A stretch of 64,000 nt of DNA from Limnanthes douglasii subsp. nivea (Eukaryota; Streptophyta; Magnoliopsida; Brassicales; Limnanthaceae). The notes beneath the pieces are model-generated. The model saw only the letters and a program-made list of their open reading frames with translations. It searched no databases and was not told where the DNA came from. The stretch lies in the NCBI GenBank assembly GCA_036936605.1, contig JAUPFV010000004.1:141838973-141902972 (forward strand). The letters are read 5' to 3'. A program made the position numbers and the translations under genes. This document shows, in pieces, positions 11,601 to 22,199 of the stretch (the stretch's first letter is position 1; every line of letters starts with the position of its first letter).

Positions 11601-13252
11601 TATGCCAAGTGTAGCTTTGAATACGATCACTAACAATACTAGTTACAAATGAGTATTGATTTGTGATGTCTTTGAGAGGGAGGAGATAGATAGAGAGCTT
11701 AATCATAAACAAAACTCTAAGGGGGGAGGATGAGTTATTTAGGCTCTTTACCGTTCCTGTATCATAAATAAGAAGTGTGAATCTTCTACCTCCATTTACT
11801 GTCGACCACTTCGAGTTAAATGAGGGAGGGATTCTAGTAGTAGATATGATAATCGTATCAAAAAGTTCCTCTAAACAGTGCGATGGATCCTACAAATCAA
11901 GGAGGAGAGATGAACGCTTAGCTAACCTGCTCTGCCACAACCTCAAACTCAAAACCAAGCTGGTTTAGAGCATTTGCATATTGGTCCCGTATCCCAAGGT
12001 TGATGACACTATTTGACAAGGAACGACCTGAAATAGATAAACATGATATATTGGAGGACAAAAGTGATTCAGAAAGTAACAACTACTCTATTTGGAAGTG
12101 AAATTTGTACTTAAGAGAGTGGATTAGGCAAGGTCATTATAATGCATCACAAGGTCCCGCTTATATATCAGCTACCGAGATTATCAGGCTAATAAGTAGA
12201 AGTCTAGAACATGTTAAGAATTTGTAAAAAGCTACCCATAAGAAACTCCAGTGAGAGAAAATACAATCGTTTCGGGTCCATCTTCTTGAAATGCATTTGC
12301 GTATCATGCCACCTTTCGACCAACCTATCTCTTACACTATGTGACAAAGCCTGGAAATATTATCAGATCAAAATCAATAAGAAAATTCATTAAGCATTCA
12401 ATAATGTTATATTCTTCTTTTATAACTTTCTATAAAGCTTCCAACCCAACTCTTAATAACATTTTTTAGTTTCAAACTTGAGATTGATGCTAGATAGTAG
12501 ATAGTCTCCCGCCAACTCTTAACAGCTAATATAATTAGGAAAATGAAACATATAATGACCTGATAAGCTTCGAAATCATCGAAACTGAATCTGGATCTAG
12601 CGACAGTATATTCAACGTGATACATAATATCTTTCTGTAGACTCATAGGATCGTTCTTCAAAAACTCATCCATCAAACCAAACATCCTTTCGGCTTTTGC
12701 TCTTCCCTCGTGGAGCCCTGACCCTAACCTGGCCTTCCTCACAACCACCCCTCTCGTGGTAGTCCCCACTGTCATCGGAACCTCTGTTTCACCATCAGCA
12801 CCGTAATCGATCGCCTCAAGTAAGGCCTTCTCGATCCTCTCGATGCTTTCCCGATCGGTTATCTTGTTCCCACGGGAATCCGTCACGAAAAACCTTTTAG
12901 TGAAGTAATCACCATCGAACTCGATTGTCGCCTTGTCGACACAGATACCAAGGACTTTGAACACGGTTGTGATTACTTGGAGTAGGCCAATACGGTTGCG
13001 AGCACGGATCAAAAACGCGGTTGTGGAGTCGTCGTCGTCGTTAAAAGCCTCGACGGTGACAGAGGTGGTGGTTGTTGAAGTGGAAAGTGGCTCACTAGTT
13101 GAAGCGAGCACGAGAGAAGTTCTCCCGCCGGCATTGCGAAGAATCGGCGGCGGGTAGAAGTTTCTAGAAGGAACCAGAAATAGAGGAGACTGAGTCGGAG
13201 TAAAAAGGAACTGAAAGTTTGATAGTTGCAGAGGCAATGAAATCCCAACCAT
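3476..13252 (-). CDS. ACT-domain alpha-glucan phosphorylase (GT35), putative plastid form, 22 exons
   Basis: Glucan phosphorylase: alpha-1,4-glucan + Pi <-> glucose-1-phosphate, PLP-dependent. Exons in order: 13252-12560, 12350-12236, 12027-11927, 11408-11317, 10699-10564, 10459-10391, 10232-10131, 9730-9632, 9008-8898, 8607-8401, 8297-8190, 7810-7715, 7597-7541, 7311-7165, 7082-7023, 6936-6832, 6600-6439, 6169-6096, 5917-5794, 4381-4290, 4109-3989, 3628-3476. All introns are GT-AG. The joined frame is 3024 nt with no internal stop (1007 aa). Residues 1-50 are Ser/Pro-rich with no acidic residue, like a transit peptide. Residues 79-150 form an ACT domain ([18 protein letters not shown]). GT35 runs from about 208 to the end. 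Seen: ALGNGGL, LNDTHPS, catalytic-loop His551, KRIHEYKRQ (Arg744, Tyr748, Lys749), [10 protein letters not shown] with Glu850 and PLP-Lys858. The roughly 80-residue insertion of classical plastid PHS1 is absent. Odd: HTVIGVS has Ile627 where the family has Asn. The first in-frame ATG after an upstream TAG was used. Confidence 0.93.
4672..5412. repeat. Long inverted repeat in phosphorylase intron 19, from an LTR-retrotransposon leader
   Basis: Two arms of about 350 bp (about 4672-5057 and 5071-5412) are reverse complements around a 13-bp loop at 5058-5070. The innermost 39 bp pair perfectly (GGGAGTGATCCTG against CAGGATCACTCCC). The outer end of the right arm, read on the minus strand at 5412-5401, is TGGTATCAGAGC, the usual initiator-Met tRNA primer-binding site of plant LTR elements. 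The left arm carries the decayed form TATTAGAGC at about 4674. So the repeat is a retroelement 5' leader duplicated head to head. It sits in the 1.4-kb intron between exons 19 and 20 and should be transcribed with the pre-mRNA. The short open frames in it are not genes. Confidence 0.85.
5413..5708 (-). mobile_element. Candidate LTR next to the intronic primer-binding site
   Basis: Next to the primer-binding site, the minus strand reads ...TTTTGACA, a fitting LTR 3' end. A possible 5' TGTTCC start lies at 5708. The stretch is very AT-rich and includes a (TA)n run. There is no second LTR to compare with, so the outer boundary is a guess. Confidence 0.4.
5658..5696. repeat. (TA)n microsatellite
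   Basis: Two blocks of alternating TA, interrupted once by ACA, within intron 19 of the phosphorylase gene. Probably length-polymorphic. Confidence 0.9.
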
Positions 13253-13272
13253 TAAGCTAATTAGACAATTTA

Positions 13273-13386
13273 CCGAAAATATCTGAAATGTAGACTACAC
13301 TGTGTTTAACATGAGTGTGATCTGGAGAGCCGAAAATATCTGAAATGTAGACTACACTGTGTTTAACATGAGTGTGATCTGGAGAG
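13273..13386. repeat. Perfect 57-bp tandem duplication in the phosphorylase 5' leader
   Basis: Positions 13273-13329 and 13330-13386 are identical (both begin CCGAAAATATCTGAAATG). They lie 20-135 bp upstream of the phosphorylase ATG, so in its 5' UTR or core promoter. The lack of any difference between the copies points to a recent event or an assembly artefact. On the sense strand the unit carries stop codons and one ATG per copy (CTCATGTTAAA), so each copy may add a short upstream ORF. Confidence 0.95.
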
Positions 13387-14088
13387 AGCACAGTAAATCA
13401 ATGAAGACGACGCTTATTCTTTGTATTGAAAACTGACGTGAAATAGCTTTATCTGGTCGGTGGGGTAAGAAGAAATGGTTTTCTTTGAGTAATAAAGGTA
13501 ATCAAGCAATTATTTCTTAATCAAATTTACCATATAACTTTACTTTTAGGAATAAGGTTTGTGAAAAAGAAAAAAGTCCTTCTAGTTCTAGGTGAAAGTT
13601 TAAGATTTCCATGTCTCAAATCTGCCAAAAGAAAAGGTGTTAGCTTGGATCCCGTGAATACTTTCACAATAAACACACTTCTCCACACAAGTTGTGGACA
13701 GTCTCCACAATTACTTGTACTATTCCTTTTAAAAATTGGTAGGGAAGCTTTTAACATATCGGTTTTGGAGGTTACTAGTACTATAAAGATGGTAGTCTTG
13801 GTAGAGAATAAGCAACCGTTTTTATTGAATACATATTTGATTTGAGTTTTATTACTCACCTTGAACTTCTCCAACTCATAATTCACAAAGCTTTAGTTTC
13901 AAGAGAAACAGTACAAGTTCGTCGCATTATTATTACTCTGATACAAACTGCTTGCAAATTAGCGACTAAATACGAACAAGACAAAGAAATTCAATAAGAG
14001 TACAAGAAAACTAGATTAGACATTTCATCTTCAGAAGGGAAATTCTTTTTTTTTTTGTACAGCCATTTTCTCAGACTTTTCTCTCTTC
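13387..14088. other. Spacer between translocator and phosphorylase genes
   Basis: This holds the 3' flank of the translocator and the promoter side of the phosphorylase, both on the minus strand. Overlapping open frames of 94 codons (plus, 13561-13845) and 119 codons (minus, 13886-13527) look like chance or transposon-derived frames. I recognise no domain in either. Confidence 0.5.
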
Positions 14089-16757
14089 TCATGCAGTTTT
14101 ACCTTGCTGCAAAAGCAAAAAAAACATCACTGGAATAAGTATTCTATCGCTATTAAGTCTGAAGTTGCGCTGTATAGAGTTATAACTTACTCGTTTCTCT
14201 TCTTCCATCCTTGCTTTGATGAAGGAGTAAATTGCCACTCCAGCTATTGCGATGGACGTCCCAATACCTGTTTGTGTCGAAATCTTGTTTCCTGCACAAA
14301 CCAAATTGATATAGTTTATAATCCAGTTAAGTACTCTCTAGAAACAGCAAGAAGTATTCACTTACCAAAGATCAAGATCGAGAAGCCGATTACAAACACA
14401 CGTTTCAGAACATTGCCAACTGCGTGAGTGAGAGGGGCAACCCTCTCCAAGGTGTTTGTAGCCAGCTGAAATAATAGATAGATACGGTTAGATTTTAGTG
14501 TAAGTTTACTGGATCACTATACCAAATCATTGTGTTGTTTCTGTTATGAATCTATGCTAAAAAATATATAAATTCCCAACAGTTTCAATGATGGAACACA
14601 AGATTGTTACCTGATTGTATAGATGGTAAAACATTCCAACCCAAAAGAGATCCGTGATGAATTTGGTCATACCAACTTGAGCAATCGCGTCATTAAATCC
14701 ATGTTGCATCAGTTTTGGTCCCTCGAACTAGAACAAACAGCACGACATTGTTAGTGAAAAGAATAAAGCAAACACAAGGGTGAGAGACAAAGGGTTATGT
14801 GACTCACTATCAAGGCCGGTGGAATACAGACAAGGAGGGCGATGATCGAGATATAAGCGTATACATTTGTACTGTCCATATCGGTCTGCACAAGAATAAG
14901 CGGATTGTTGACACATAGTTGAATGGTTGTAAAGAGTTTCAAGATTCGAGATATAAATAAAATTTTACCATGGCTTTTTTGGAATAGATACTTCTGTAAG
15001 TGAAAGAGATATTGGAGATCATGGCACTGGTGAAACCCAACCAATTGAACGACAGCTCCGTCAACGATGCCATTGAAACACCTGCATTATTATTTTTTTG
15101 TATAACTCAACTTTAGCACCTTCTCCAATCATGTTCGTACGGCTATTACAAGTTCAAATTTATTAACAATATTCTCTGTGGAATATAATTAATTTGTTTT
15201 TATACGAGTGTTTTGTAACTAAAGAACTTACTCTCGTCCAACATCCAATTGAGTTTCATTTAAGGGTGCTAATTTTGTCCAATAAGAAAACTATCAAGTC
15301 AGAAAAGTAGCAAGCTCAGCGAAGTAAGTATACTTACCAAGCACAACAGGTAGGAGAGACAACCATAGTGCGATGGGTATTTGCTGCCCGAGTACGAATT
15401 GCGAAGCAGAAGCATTGAAAAACGGCTCAAGCGCTAAAAAGAAGTAAAATCAACATTCTGATAATCAGACTGAATCGTCAAACGACAAAGATATATATCG
15501 GTATTGCTGTTACCTTTGATTGTGTGAGTGAAAGAAACAGCAACTGCAGCAAATGAGATATTGCTAGTTACATGTCCTAACGCATGACATACGGCTACAG
15601 GTACCAATACCTTTAGGAGTTTTCCGTCGATCGGCTACACCAACAAACAAACAAACTCCAGTAAGGTCCTACTATCAATATACTATGACTTATTAACAAC
15701 AGAATACATCTATATTAGTATATGTGTAGCGTGGTTGATGACATATCAATGCGTAGACAATGACTTGCAAAAGATATAAAAGGAAAAGGTCGTGGTTTAC
15801 TTATGTCAGCAATACCAAAAGCATCAAGTAGGCCAAAGATTGAAAATTTATTGTGGTTCAGTTTATATAAAGTAAGACTTTTAAGGTTGGTACGACATGT
15901 CAAATCGAAAAAGAAAAAAAAATCCAATAGTGATTAGTGTTTAATTATACTAAAGTAAAAGTAAAAAAATCTTTATTATCCTCCTTACAGCTCGCTTAGG
16001 GAGTCCGACAGCCCAGCTGATCAAACAATAAACCACCCCGACGAACAAGTGAATCACAGAAACGAAACTGCAACATCACCACATTACATGATCAGACAAG
16101 AAAAAAAACTTTTATTTTATAATCAAGAAAGACCGGATGATTATTGGTTACTTACTAAGGGTATGGGAAATAATTGTAAATCTTTTTGTTGAGGATGTTG
16201 AATATCACATTCAAGAAGTACCTGTAACAAAAAAAAAAAAAGCAAAGGTCAAACTCGTAATTTCATCAGTTTATATATACAGAATCAGACAAAGCTGCCC
16301 GTGCCGTGACCGTGATCGTGACTTACCACATGAAAAAGAAGAACCCGGTTGTTATAAACGGATACTTTTCCAAAATCCCGACCGGGGCAATCTTCCTGCA
16401 AACACAACATCCAATCAGAAACCGACACGTGTACACGATCAAAACAAAGAGACATCGAAACGGACCTCACCCAGCGGAATCGCTTCCCTCTGCCGGAGAT
16501 GAGGCGGCGCATGGTGGTCGGAGCCTCATTTCATTTTTCCCGGCGACGAGGAAACTCGAAGTAGCCGGAGATGACTCGAGTAACAAAGAAGGCCTTAGCT
16601 GCCTTCCCCATATCAAGTTCCCGCCGTCGGAGAGAGTGCCTATGGGCTTGAGGAATGAGACGTTGTGGATGTGGTGGTGGCGTGTCTCTCTGGTCGGTTT
16701 TTTCAGGTGTGGGATACCGGCGATGGTGGTGGCGCCTGATAAAACTCGCGACTCCAT
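14089..16757 (-). CDS. TPT: Chloroplast triose-phosphate/phosphate translocator, 12 exons
   Basis: Inner-envelope antiporter that exports triose phosphates and 3-phosphoglycerate from the chloroplast in exchange for Pi. Exons: 16757-16471, 16395-16327, 16221-16156, 16067-15989, 15634-15514, 15433-15338, 15081-14969, 14885-14808, 14727-14611, 14465-14366, 14291-14191, 14106-14089. All junctions are GT-AG. The frame is 1245 nt (414 aa), near the usual length of 400-414. Residues 1 to about 80 form a transit peptide starting MESRVL, as in known TPTs. The body is a ten-helix DMT-fold carrier with [28 protein letters not shown] and [12 protein letters not shown]. From memory of the algal TPT structure, the Lys of HTIK and the Lys-Arg pair of LKRV hold substrate phosphate. 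The last exon codes only five residues plus stop (ending GKTA). These motifs fit TPT better than the GPT, PPT or XPT paralogues. A GATAAG (I-box-like) motif lies about 480 bp upstream of the ATG. Confidence 0.96.
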
Positions 16758-17637
16758 GATTTCGAGTCTTGTAAAGAAAGTAGAGTTTGGAAGTGAAGGG
16801 AACTGTTTAGAGTTATAGAGCAACTGACTTTCTTTCTTCGCTAATCGAGCGGTTAATGGTCTCTCTTGTTTAGAGATTATTATTCTATGTATCGCGTCCC
16901 ACGGAAGCTATGATATATGATTAGTTAAATATCGATTTTGTCACCATCAATTGGCGTGATTTTATATTGAAACTATATAATATAATGAATTTATTATTAT
17001 ACAACTTCAAGAGCTATTATTTAATATTAAAATAATGGTGTGATTTTTATTTTATATGTTTATTTAACTATATGGGTTTGGATGTTGATTTGTAATGATC
17101 GACGGTGTAGATGGTATGAAAACATTTATTGAGAAAGGAAAGCGATGGGATGTGAGCATAGGGAAATAGAGAAGATGATGTTTATGTGGATGAGATGATG
17201 TTGTGAATAGAAGATGTGTGAGGTTGTGGGGTCATATATCTTATCGCAAGTGAAGGGTTTCAGTCTTTTAGAGAACCAATCCAGGATTGCCTTATCAGTT
17301 TGTAATCCCGTTCGATCTTTTCAAGTTTTCGTGACACTAGCTACATGAATTTGTTACAATTTACAAATAAAAATCTACAATGGTAAGGTCCATTCTTATA
17401 ACGTAATCGTTTCCTCCTCCTTTCATATCATTTGCCACATTATTACTATTAGTACCTATAACATAAACTAGAAAATTCGTTTTTATTTAATGAAAGATAA
17501 TTCACCGATAATCATTTGGATAGATAGGAATTAGAGAAGGATATGGCTAAATTAGGAAGGATATCGCTAAATTAGGGGGAAAAATGATTTGAGCGTTTTT
17601 GGACTTTTACGATTTTATCTTTGGATCCGTTTGTTCA
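16758..17637. other. Upstream region of the translocator gene
   Basis: Promoter-side DNA of the minus-strand translocator gene. I see no further gene. Plus- and minus-strand open frames overlapping 16137-16823 are shadows of TPT exons 1-3. Confidence 0.5.
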
Positions 17638-17773
17638 CCCGCCGGTTGAAACCTTTTCAACCGGCGGGGAATTCTCCGGCGGATGAAACCTTCTCATCCG
17701 TTGGGTGAGACCCTCTCACCCGCCAGACCACGTATATTCAGCCGGCGGGGAACTTCCATGCTGGTTAAACCAG
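17638..17773. repeat. Series of four short palindromes, GC-rich
   Basis: Four separate hairpins follow one another. 17638-17668: 14-bp perfect arms (CCCGCCGGTTGAAA). About 17680-17700: 7-bp arms (CGGATGA). 17703-17721: 8-bp perfect arms (GGGTGAGA). 17761-17773: 6-bp arms (CTGGTT). Loops are short, and the first three contain CC plus A or T. The block is far richer in GC than its surroundings. Function unknown. Confidence 0.85.
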
Positions 17774-17869
17774 CGAATTAAAAGATATTTTGGGTAATCT
17801 GTAAAATTGGTCAAAATTTTGGTACTGGTTATCCTTTTGGACCCGAATTTAGCCAAACCCATTTGAGAA

Positions 17870-18105
17870 TCATAAAAAAAAACCATCTAGATAGAAATTA
17901 AAATATTTATATAGATCGTGAATTATAAAAAAAAAACATATAGATAGAAATTATAATATTTATATGGATTGTGAATTATACGGAAAAAAAAAACCATCTA
18001 GTTAGAAATTAAATTATTTATATGGATTTTGAAATATAAAAAAAAAATATTTTTATTGAAATTAAAATATTTATATGGATTTTTGAAGTACATCAAAAAA
18101 AAACC
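17870..18105. repeat. About four tandem copies of a roughly 58-bp AT-rich unit
   Basis: Each unit has an A-run, then CATCTAGATAGAAATTAAA-like sequence, then ATATTTATATGGATT. Copies begin near 17870, 17929, 17985 and 18042 and have diverged by point changes and A-run length. Confidence 0.8.
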
Positions 18106-20330
18106 CAAGCACTATAAAAGAAATTGACAATCCCTTTCAAAACATAATTTTTATTTTTAAGTTTCAAAAATTCATAATTTTAAAATTTTAACTTAAAAAT
18201 AATCAAAAAATACATTTTATTTTATTTTATTTTAAACGAACAAAACGAAATTTAGGAATGATATAATTAGAGATTTTTTTAAAAACCAAATTAGTAACCA
18301 GACTGTTTTTAATTTTGCAACTAAATAATATATGTTTTTTCACAACCAAACTTCAAGTAATCCCGTATTAAAATAACATTTTCTAAAAATATCACAAAAA
18401 TGCACATAATTTCTTAACTACAAAAAGTTACTTGTTTCATACTAAATTAACACTTATTTTGGCAACTATAAAAAAAAGTAGTTATTTCACACTAAATTAA
18501 CACCTATTTTCACAAAACAATTTTCGTTTTTAGTCTTTTAATATAATCAGACTTATTTAGCAATCAAAATATTATTTCTGTAATTATTTTCTTTTTCTTT
18601 TTGCAACACATTTGTACATATTTTCATAACTACAAACAATTGATTTTTCACAATGAAATTACACGTAATTTGTAACTAAACAATAGTTGATTTTTTGTAA
18701 TCAATTTACACGTAATTTTACAACTCAAAAATCAAAATGAAAACCATAGATGTAGTTTTGTTTGTTTTAAAAAAGACATACCATATATCTTTGCAGGTAT
18801 GGTTTGAAATGTATGACATTTATAAAAAAAAAATACGTTGGGGTATTTAGGATTAACATGTGGTTATCTGTAAATACTAATTTAACACTATGTGGTTATA
18901 CATACTTTATCAAACTTTATGTTATTATTGGTAAATAATTTTGATGTTGGGTGGTTATTGGTATATCGAATTTTAATTAAAATTCTTTTGATTTTGGTTT
19001 TAAAAAATCGAAACGGGAGTGAAGATATCATACTACTATAGTCGATTTTTTTAGAATTTGACAAAAATTAAAAGTGATCGTGTATTTATTTTAGTGGAAA
19101 ATAAAAAATTGGTCGATACTAAAAACTAATGATTACTATAAAAAAATGTGGAATCTTCCAAATAAAACTACACATATGTTAAAGAAGCTCATTTTTACAA
19201 GAGTATTTATGTTATGGAATAACCAACAATACCAACTTTCAACAATTGTTTAAATCGGATAGTGTGTCATAGCTCAACATCTGTCCATCTAAAACATGGT
19301 TGTTTGTATTATTGAGTCTACAGTAAGCAATATAAAAGATACGTAGCTTCGGCGTACTCAAAGCTTAGTTATGAATCTTTTAACAACAAAATAAAATAAA
19401 GGAATAAGAATGTATAACCAAACACACACGAAACATATTAAATATGGTTTGGATTGTGAATAAATCCTACATTCATGAGGAACAAACACATATTTTATAT
19501 ATACGAGGTTATAAGAAAAAACTCTCAAATACTAAACACTCAACCACTCACATGTTATAAATCACTCTCAGCTTACAAATGAACTTTGAATCTCAAATGT
19601 CTCTAAGTGTTTATCTTTTACTTTATATAGCGAAAATCTTTATGTTTTCTCTCTTAAATTTCTTAAATGTTTTCTCACGCAACAAATGACTTCATATTAT
19701 AATCTCACTATTTATATATGATTGATGTTATGCACAATAGTCTGCATGCTCACAATAGGGTATGACATTGAACTTCTTCATTTGGTAAAACAAATGAGCA
19801 CAAAAATACAAATGACAACGTTGACAATCATGTAGTGGTGCCTTCATTGCACCATATACACGTGAAACATGTTTATATAAGCGACTAAGATTCTTCATCA
19901 ATTAAAACCCTTACTGACTCAGTTTCATTTAGAAGCATCTTGGTGTATTCAAAATTCCTTCGACAATCATGTTATTCACATTTGACAGAGCTTATCATTA
20001 GATATTAAAAACTATATCTACACATAAACTTCAGCCTCATATCCTTTCATAAAGAGATTCAAATAGTTCATGCTCTACATGTCTTCGGTTATCCAACTAC
20101 AACTACATGTAGTCTTTGACAATACTTTATTCTGAAGTTACTTTTAGTCTATACCTTACAATTATCCATATAAATTATAGTAACTTCATTATTTATTGCA
20201 CTTGATATTCAACTACTCTTTAGAGACTAGTTCATTTGCATCTCAGATTTGGACAAGTCACATACAGTTCAAAAACTTTAAAATCAGTAATACCTTGGTC
20301 AGATCATCATCGCTAGCAATCTTAGCCACC
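18106..20330. other. AT-rich spacer with degenerate short repeats
   Basis: No gene. From about 18360 to 18730, phrases such as ACTAAATTAACACNTATTTT and TTACACGTAATTT recur at about 50-100 bp spacing, so this is a decayed tandem array. From about 19,300 on there may be the 3' end or an LTR of the minus-strand copia element that follows. I could not define its edges. Confidence 0.4.
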
Positions 20331-22100
20331 TTCATTCTCTCTCTCTTTCTATCTTTATCCATCGCGTCTTGGATAAAATGCAACTTGATACGTGATTAGT
20401 TCTCTCGTGGATCTTCAAAATTTTCATTAAATAAAAAGAATTAATATTATCGCGTAACAGAATCACATCTTGATCTATACAAATGATCTCATTCAATAAT
20501 CCCTTCAGATAAATTACTTCATTAATGGCTTCTGTAACAACCATATATTCGTATTTCGTAAATGATAAAGGAAAAAAATTGTATACAAGACTTCCAACTA
20601 ACAACTTTTTCAAGAACAATAAACAGAATAATCCTGAAGTAGGCCTTTTTGTATTAACATAACCTACATAGTCATAATTCATATCCTATTTCGGTATTAT
20701 ATCATTTGTATTCTTTTGATTATATCATAACCCAACTTCAACCAAACCCTTTAATTATCGCATGAGTCATTGGAGTGTATGTCAATGTGGTTTCCTCGGA
20801 TTTGACATAAATTTGCTCAAAATACTATAGAGTATGCAAGATCAAGTCTCGTATAAATCATTGCATACATAGTGCTATCAATAACATTGATATAAGTTGT
20901 ATTTTGCATATACTTTTTATATGTTGCTTCGATTGGGGCCTGAGTGGAACTGAGTTTGAATTGTGCATCACTAGAATTTCCAACCGTTTTGGCTTCGGAC
21001 ATTATACAACCTTTATATATATACTCTTGTTAAGATTATAACAAATACAATTTTGGCTTGTTTCAAACTCTTTTTTCAGCCGAGTTTTTATCATTTCAAT
21101 CTTATTCATGTCCATTTTAACTATTATGATATAATTTATATATAATAGAAACACTATATATCTCTCATTATAATAAATTCAGTTATCATAAAATATTTGA
21201 ACATACTTGATGGACTTTATATAAGAATCAATTTTTCTACTGTTTTAATGATTGTTTTAACCCATATAGAGGTTTCTTCAATAAATACATGTCTTATTTA
21301 TTAGTTTCCTCAAACTCTATTGGCTAAAAATGTAAATTGTATCTTTTATTTCTCCATGCAGGCATTCATTGGTAATATCAACTCTAGATCGAATCAAGCA
21401 ACAATTGACAACAGAACCTTACTTGAGATTTGTTTTACAACCGGTAAAAATCATGTTGAAATCAACATTTTTTTCTGTATGAAGCCTTTACCCACTTGTT
21501 TAACTTTATATATGGATAATGAAACCCCATGAATTTATTTCTTTCTTTTGAACGTCCATTTACTCCCTATAAGCTTATGATCTTTCAGATTCTTTGTGTA
21601 TATCTTCTTAAAAGATCTTAGTGTTTACCTTATGACATTTATCCATTTTGCTTTATCACTACACTTCATAGAATTGTGATAGATTTATGGTTTATAACAT
21701 ATTTTTACATTAAATCGATAAAGTATAACCAATAACATCAATAAACCATACTTATATGGTGGTTTGCTAAGTTTTCATGTTATCCTTTTGACTAATTGAT
21801 ATTTGTCAAGTTTATGTTTCTCTCTAGTCTGGGCATATGAATACTCCAAAACACTAGACCTTTGGCCATCTGTAGACTCATGTAGTGAGTGAACTTCCTA
21901 TGTATGAGACGAAGCTTGACTAGGTCCAAACTCATCTTTGGAATAAGCATATTTGACTTCATTCTCTAGAGAAAGCTCATTTCTAACTTCAACTTCATAC
22001 AATTTCTCGGTAGTATTATGTTAGGTTTCCACCGTTTTCTTCAATAGTATATCATCCTCATTAAAAACATATCTTTGCTTATCACAACCTCTCATGTTCA
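20331..22100 (-). mobile_element. Decayed Ty1/copia element A (RT and RNase H relics)
   Basis: The minus strand carries copia polyprotein pieces in order. About 21,470-21,340 resembles the RT region (FLPVVKQ.., IAI.FDLEL, ACMEK). 21002-20817 is the link between RT and RNase H (STMYAMIYTRLDLAYSIVF). 20682-20332 is RNase H (NTKRPTSG.., VVTEAINEVIYLKGLLNEI). Many stops and frame breaks. The upper boundary is uncertain. It runs head to head against copia element B. Confidence 0.7.
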
Positions 22101-22199
22101 AGGCACCACAACCTATACTATTTTACTCATTCTGGATAGTTGAGGATTTTAGTTCACTCAATTGAAGTTTGCCTTGTTTTATATGCGTTAGAAGATCTA

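Noticed and set aside
12933..13248. Frames overlapping phosphorylase exon 1 in other phases
   Set aside because: Shadow frames of the transit peptide and ACT coding region.
13527..13886. Gene of 119 or 94 codons between the two metabolic genes
   Set aside because: Overlapping frames on both strands, no domain, in the promoter region of the phosphorylase.
16137..16818. Plus-strand frames of 121 and 170 codons
   Set aside because: They are opposite to TPT exons 1-3 and their introns, which are supported by family likeness and splice sites.
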